The notes under the pieces were generated by a model. That model saw nothing but the letters and a program-made list of their open reading frames with translations. It did no database searches and was not told where the DNA came from. 64,000 nt of DNA, taken from NCBI RefSeq assembly GCF_013260645.1, contig NZ_CP053921.1, positions 1,929,763 to 1,993,762 of the forward strand. Reading direction: 5' to 3'. This DNA comes from Erythrobacter mangrovi. Its GTDB lineage: Bacteria > Pseudomonadota > Alphaproteobacteria > Sphingomonadales > Sphingomonadaceae. Shown piece after piece: positions 63,869 to 64,000 of this stretch (within the stretch, counting starts at the first letter, position 1; the number at the start of each line of letters is the position of its first letter). The position numbers and the translations under genes were made by a program.

Positions 63869-64000
63869 CTGGTCAGCTCGACATGGGTCGACCACCGGAA
63901 TTGCCCCACTGGGCGCAGCTTCTCGAGGCGAAAGCCTGCATCTACCAACACCTTCGCATCCTTCGCCCAGCTAGCCGGATTGCAGCTGACATAGGCCAGC
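63853..64000 (-). CDS. RlmD/TrmA-type RNA uracil-5-methyltransferase, C-terminal end only
   Basis: The minus-strand frame entering from the right edge ends at the stop 63853-63855. The last 48 residues read LAYVSCNPASWAKDAKVLV, then LEKLRPVGQFRWSTHVELT. YVSCNP holds the catalytic Cys of the TrmA/RumA family and the WSTHVEL end is its usual C-terminus. The enzyme methylates a uridine of 23S rRNA or tRNA using SAM. The 5' part, with any FeS domain, is outside the window. Confidence 0.85.
   Translation of the reverse strand, partial: LAYVSCNPASWAKDAKVLVDAGFRLEKLRPVGQFRWSTHVELTSYFIR

Noticed and set aside
1..64000. tRNA/rRNA genes, CRISPR arrays, insertion sequences, prophage or integrase genes
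   Set aside because: Looked for in the intergenic gaps; the gaps are short and none contains a cloverleaf, regular repeat array, terminal inverted repeat pair or transposase frame.

Overview
The window reads as ordinary chromosome of an alphaproteobacterium of the order Sphingomonadales, most likely family Erythrobacteraceae (Erythrobacter, Altererythrobacter, Qipengyuania or Porphyrobacter). This rests on the high G+C, an alphaproteobacterial LexA box (GTTC-N7-GTTC), the block order lexA-comEC-gltX-gltA, the chain nuo-birA-coaX-rnj-DUF1467, a DUF1467 protein, and an exosortase-A-associated acyl carrier protein/ligase/decarboxylase set. The placement is by recall of gene order, not by a search. 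I see no tRNA, rRNA, CRISPR array, insertion sequence or prophage.

Layout. 1-6.7 kb: end of trpC, a 314-bp gene-free SOS-type control region, lexA, comEC (opposite strand), gltX and gltA with a clear terminator. 6.7-13.2 kb: a two-gene operon with a histidine-kinase-like protein lacking its phosphoacceptor His, a membrane protein with a nucleotidyltransferase-like N-terminus, and a TipN-like polar coiled-coil protein behind a perfect CtrA-type site (TTAA-N7-TTAA). 13.2-32.6 kb (minus strand): one continuous run from nuoA to nuoN and on through birA, coaX, rnj and a DUF1467 gene. Four non-canonical genes sit inside it, joined to their neighbours by overlapping stop/start codons: a lipoprotein (nuoC/nuoD), a 46-aa membrane peptide (nuoE/nuoF), a secreted protein (nuoF/nuoG) and a 56-aa membrane peptide (nuoG/nuoH). 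The two peptides are too short for normal gene calling.

32.9-38.7 kb: YbjN-like secreted protein, aldehyde dehydrogenase, thiolase, a lipoprotein and its broken tandem copy, an SH3 protein and a D-2-hydroxyacid dehydrogenase. 38.7-49.2 kb: minus-strand operon amidase - PBP1A - prfB - lipoprotein-like methyltransferase - nitronate monooxygenase family - GNAT, divergent from rne. The rne leader can fold into a long helix. 49.2-54.9 kb: methyltransferase, two tandem ATP-grasp ligases, sdhB without the rest of sdh, thioesterase and zapE.

54.9-63.9 kb: exosortase-A (XrtA) exopolysaccharide-associated genes: amidotransferase 1, ATPase, PLP decarboxylase, acyl-CoA ligase, acyltransferase, ACP and two hydrolases. 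No exosortase gene is present. The acyltransferase carries an apparent frameshift, and what looks like the last strand of an outer-membrane protein remains just upstream of the ATPase, so the locus looks partly deleted or rearranged. The window ends in the 3' end of an RlmD/TrmA-type methyltransferase gene.

Best leads for new biology: the four accessory genes inside the complex I operon, the CtrA-like sites at the TipN-like gene and at the degenerate kinase operon, the 17-bp intergenic repeat shared by the lexA and sdhB upstream regions, and the tandem ATP-grasp pair.
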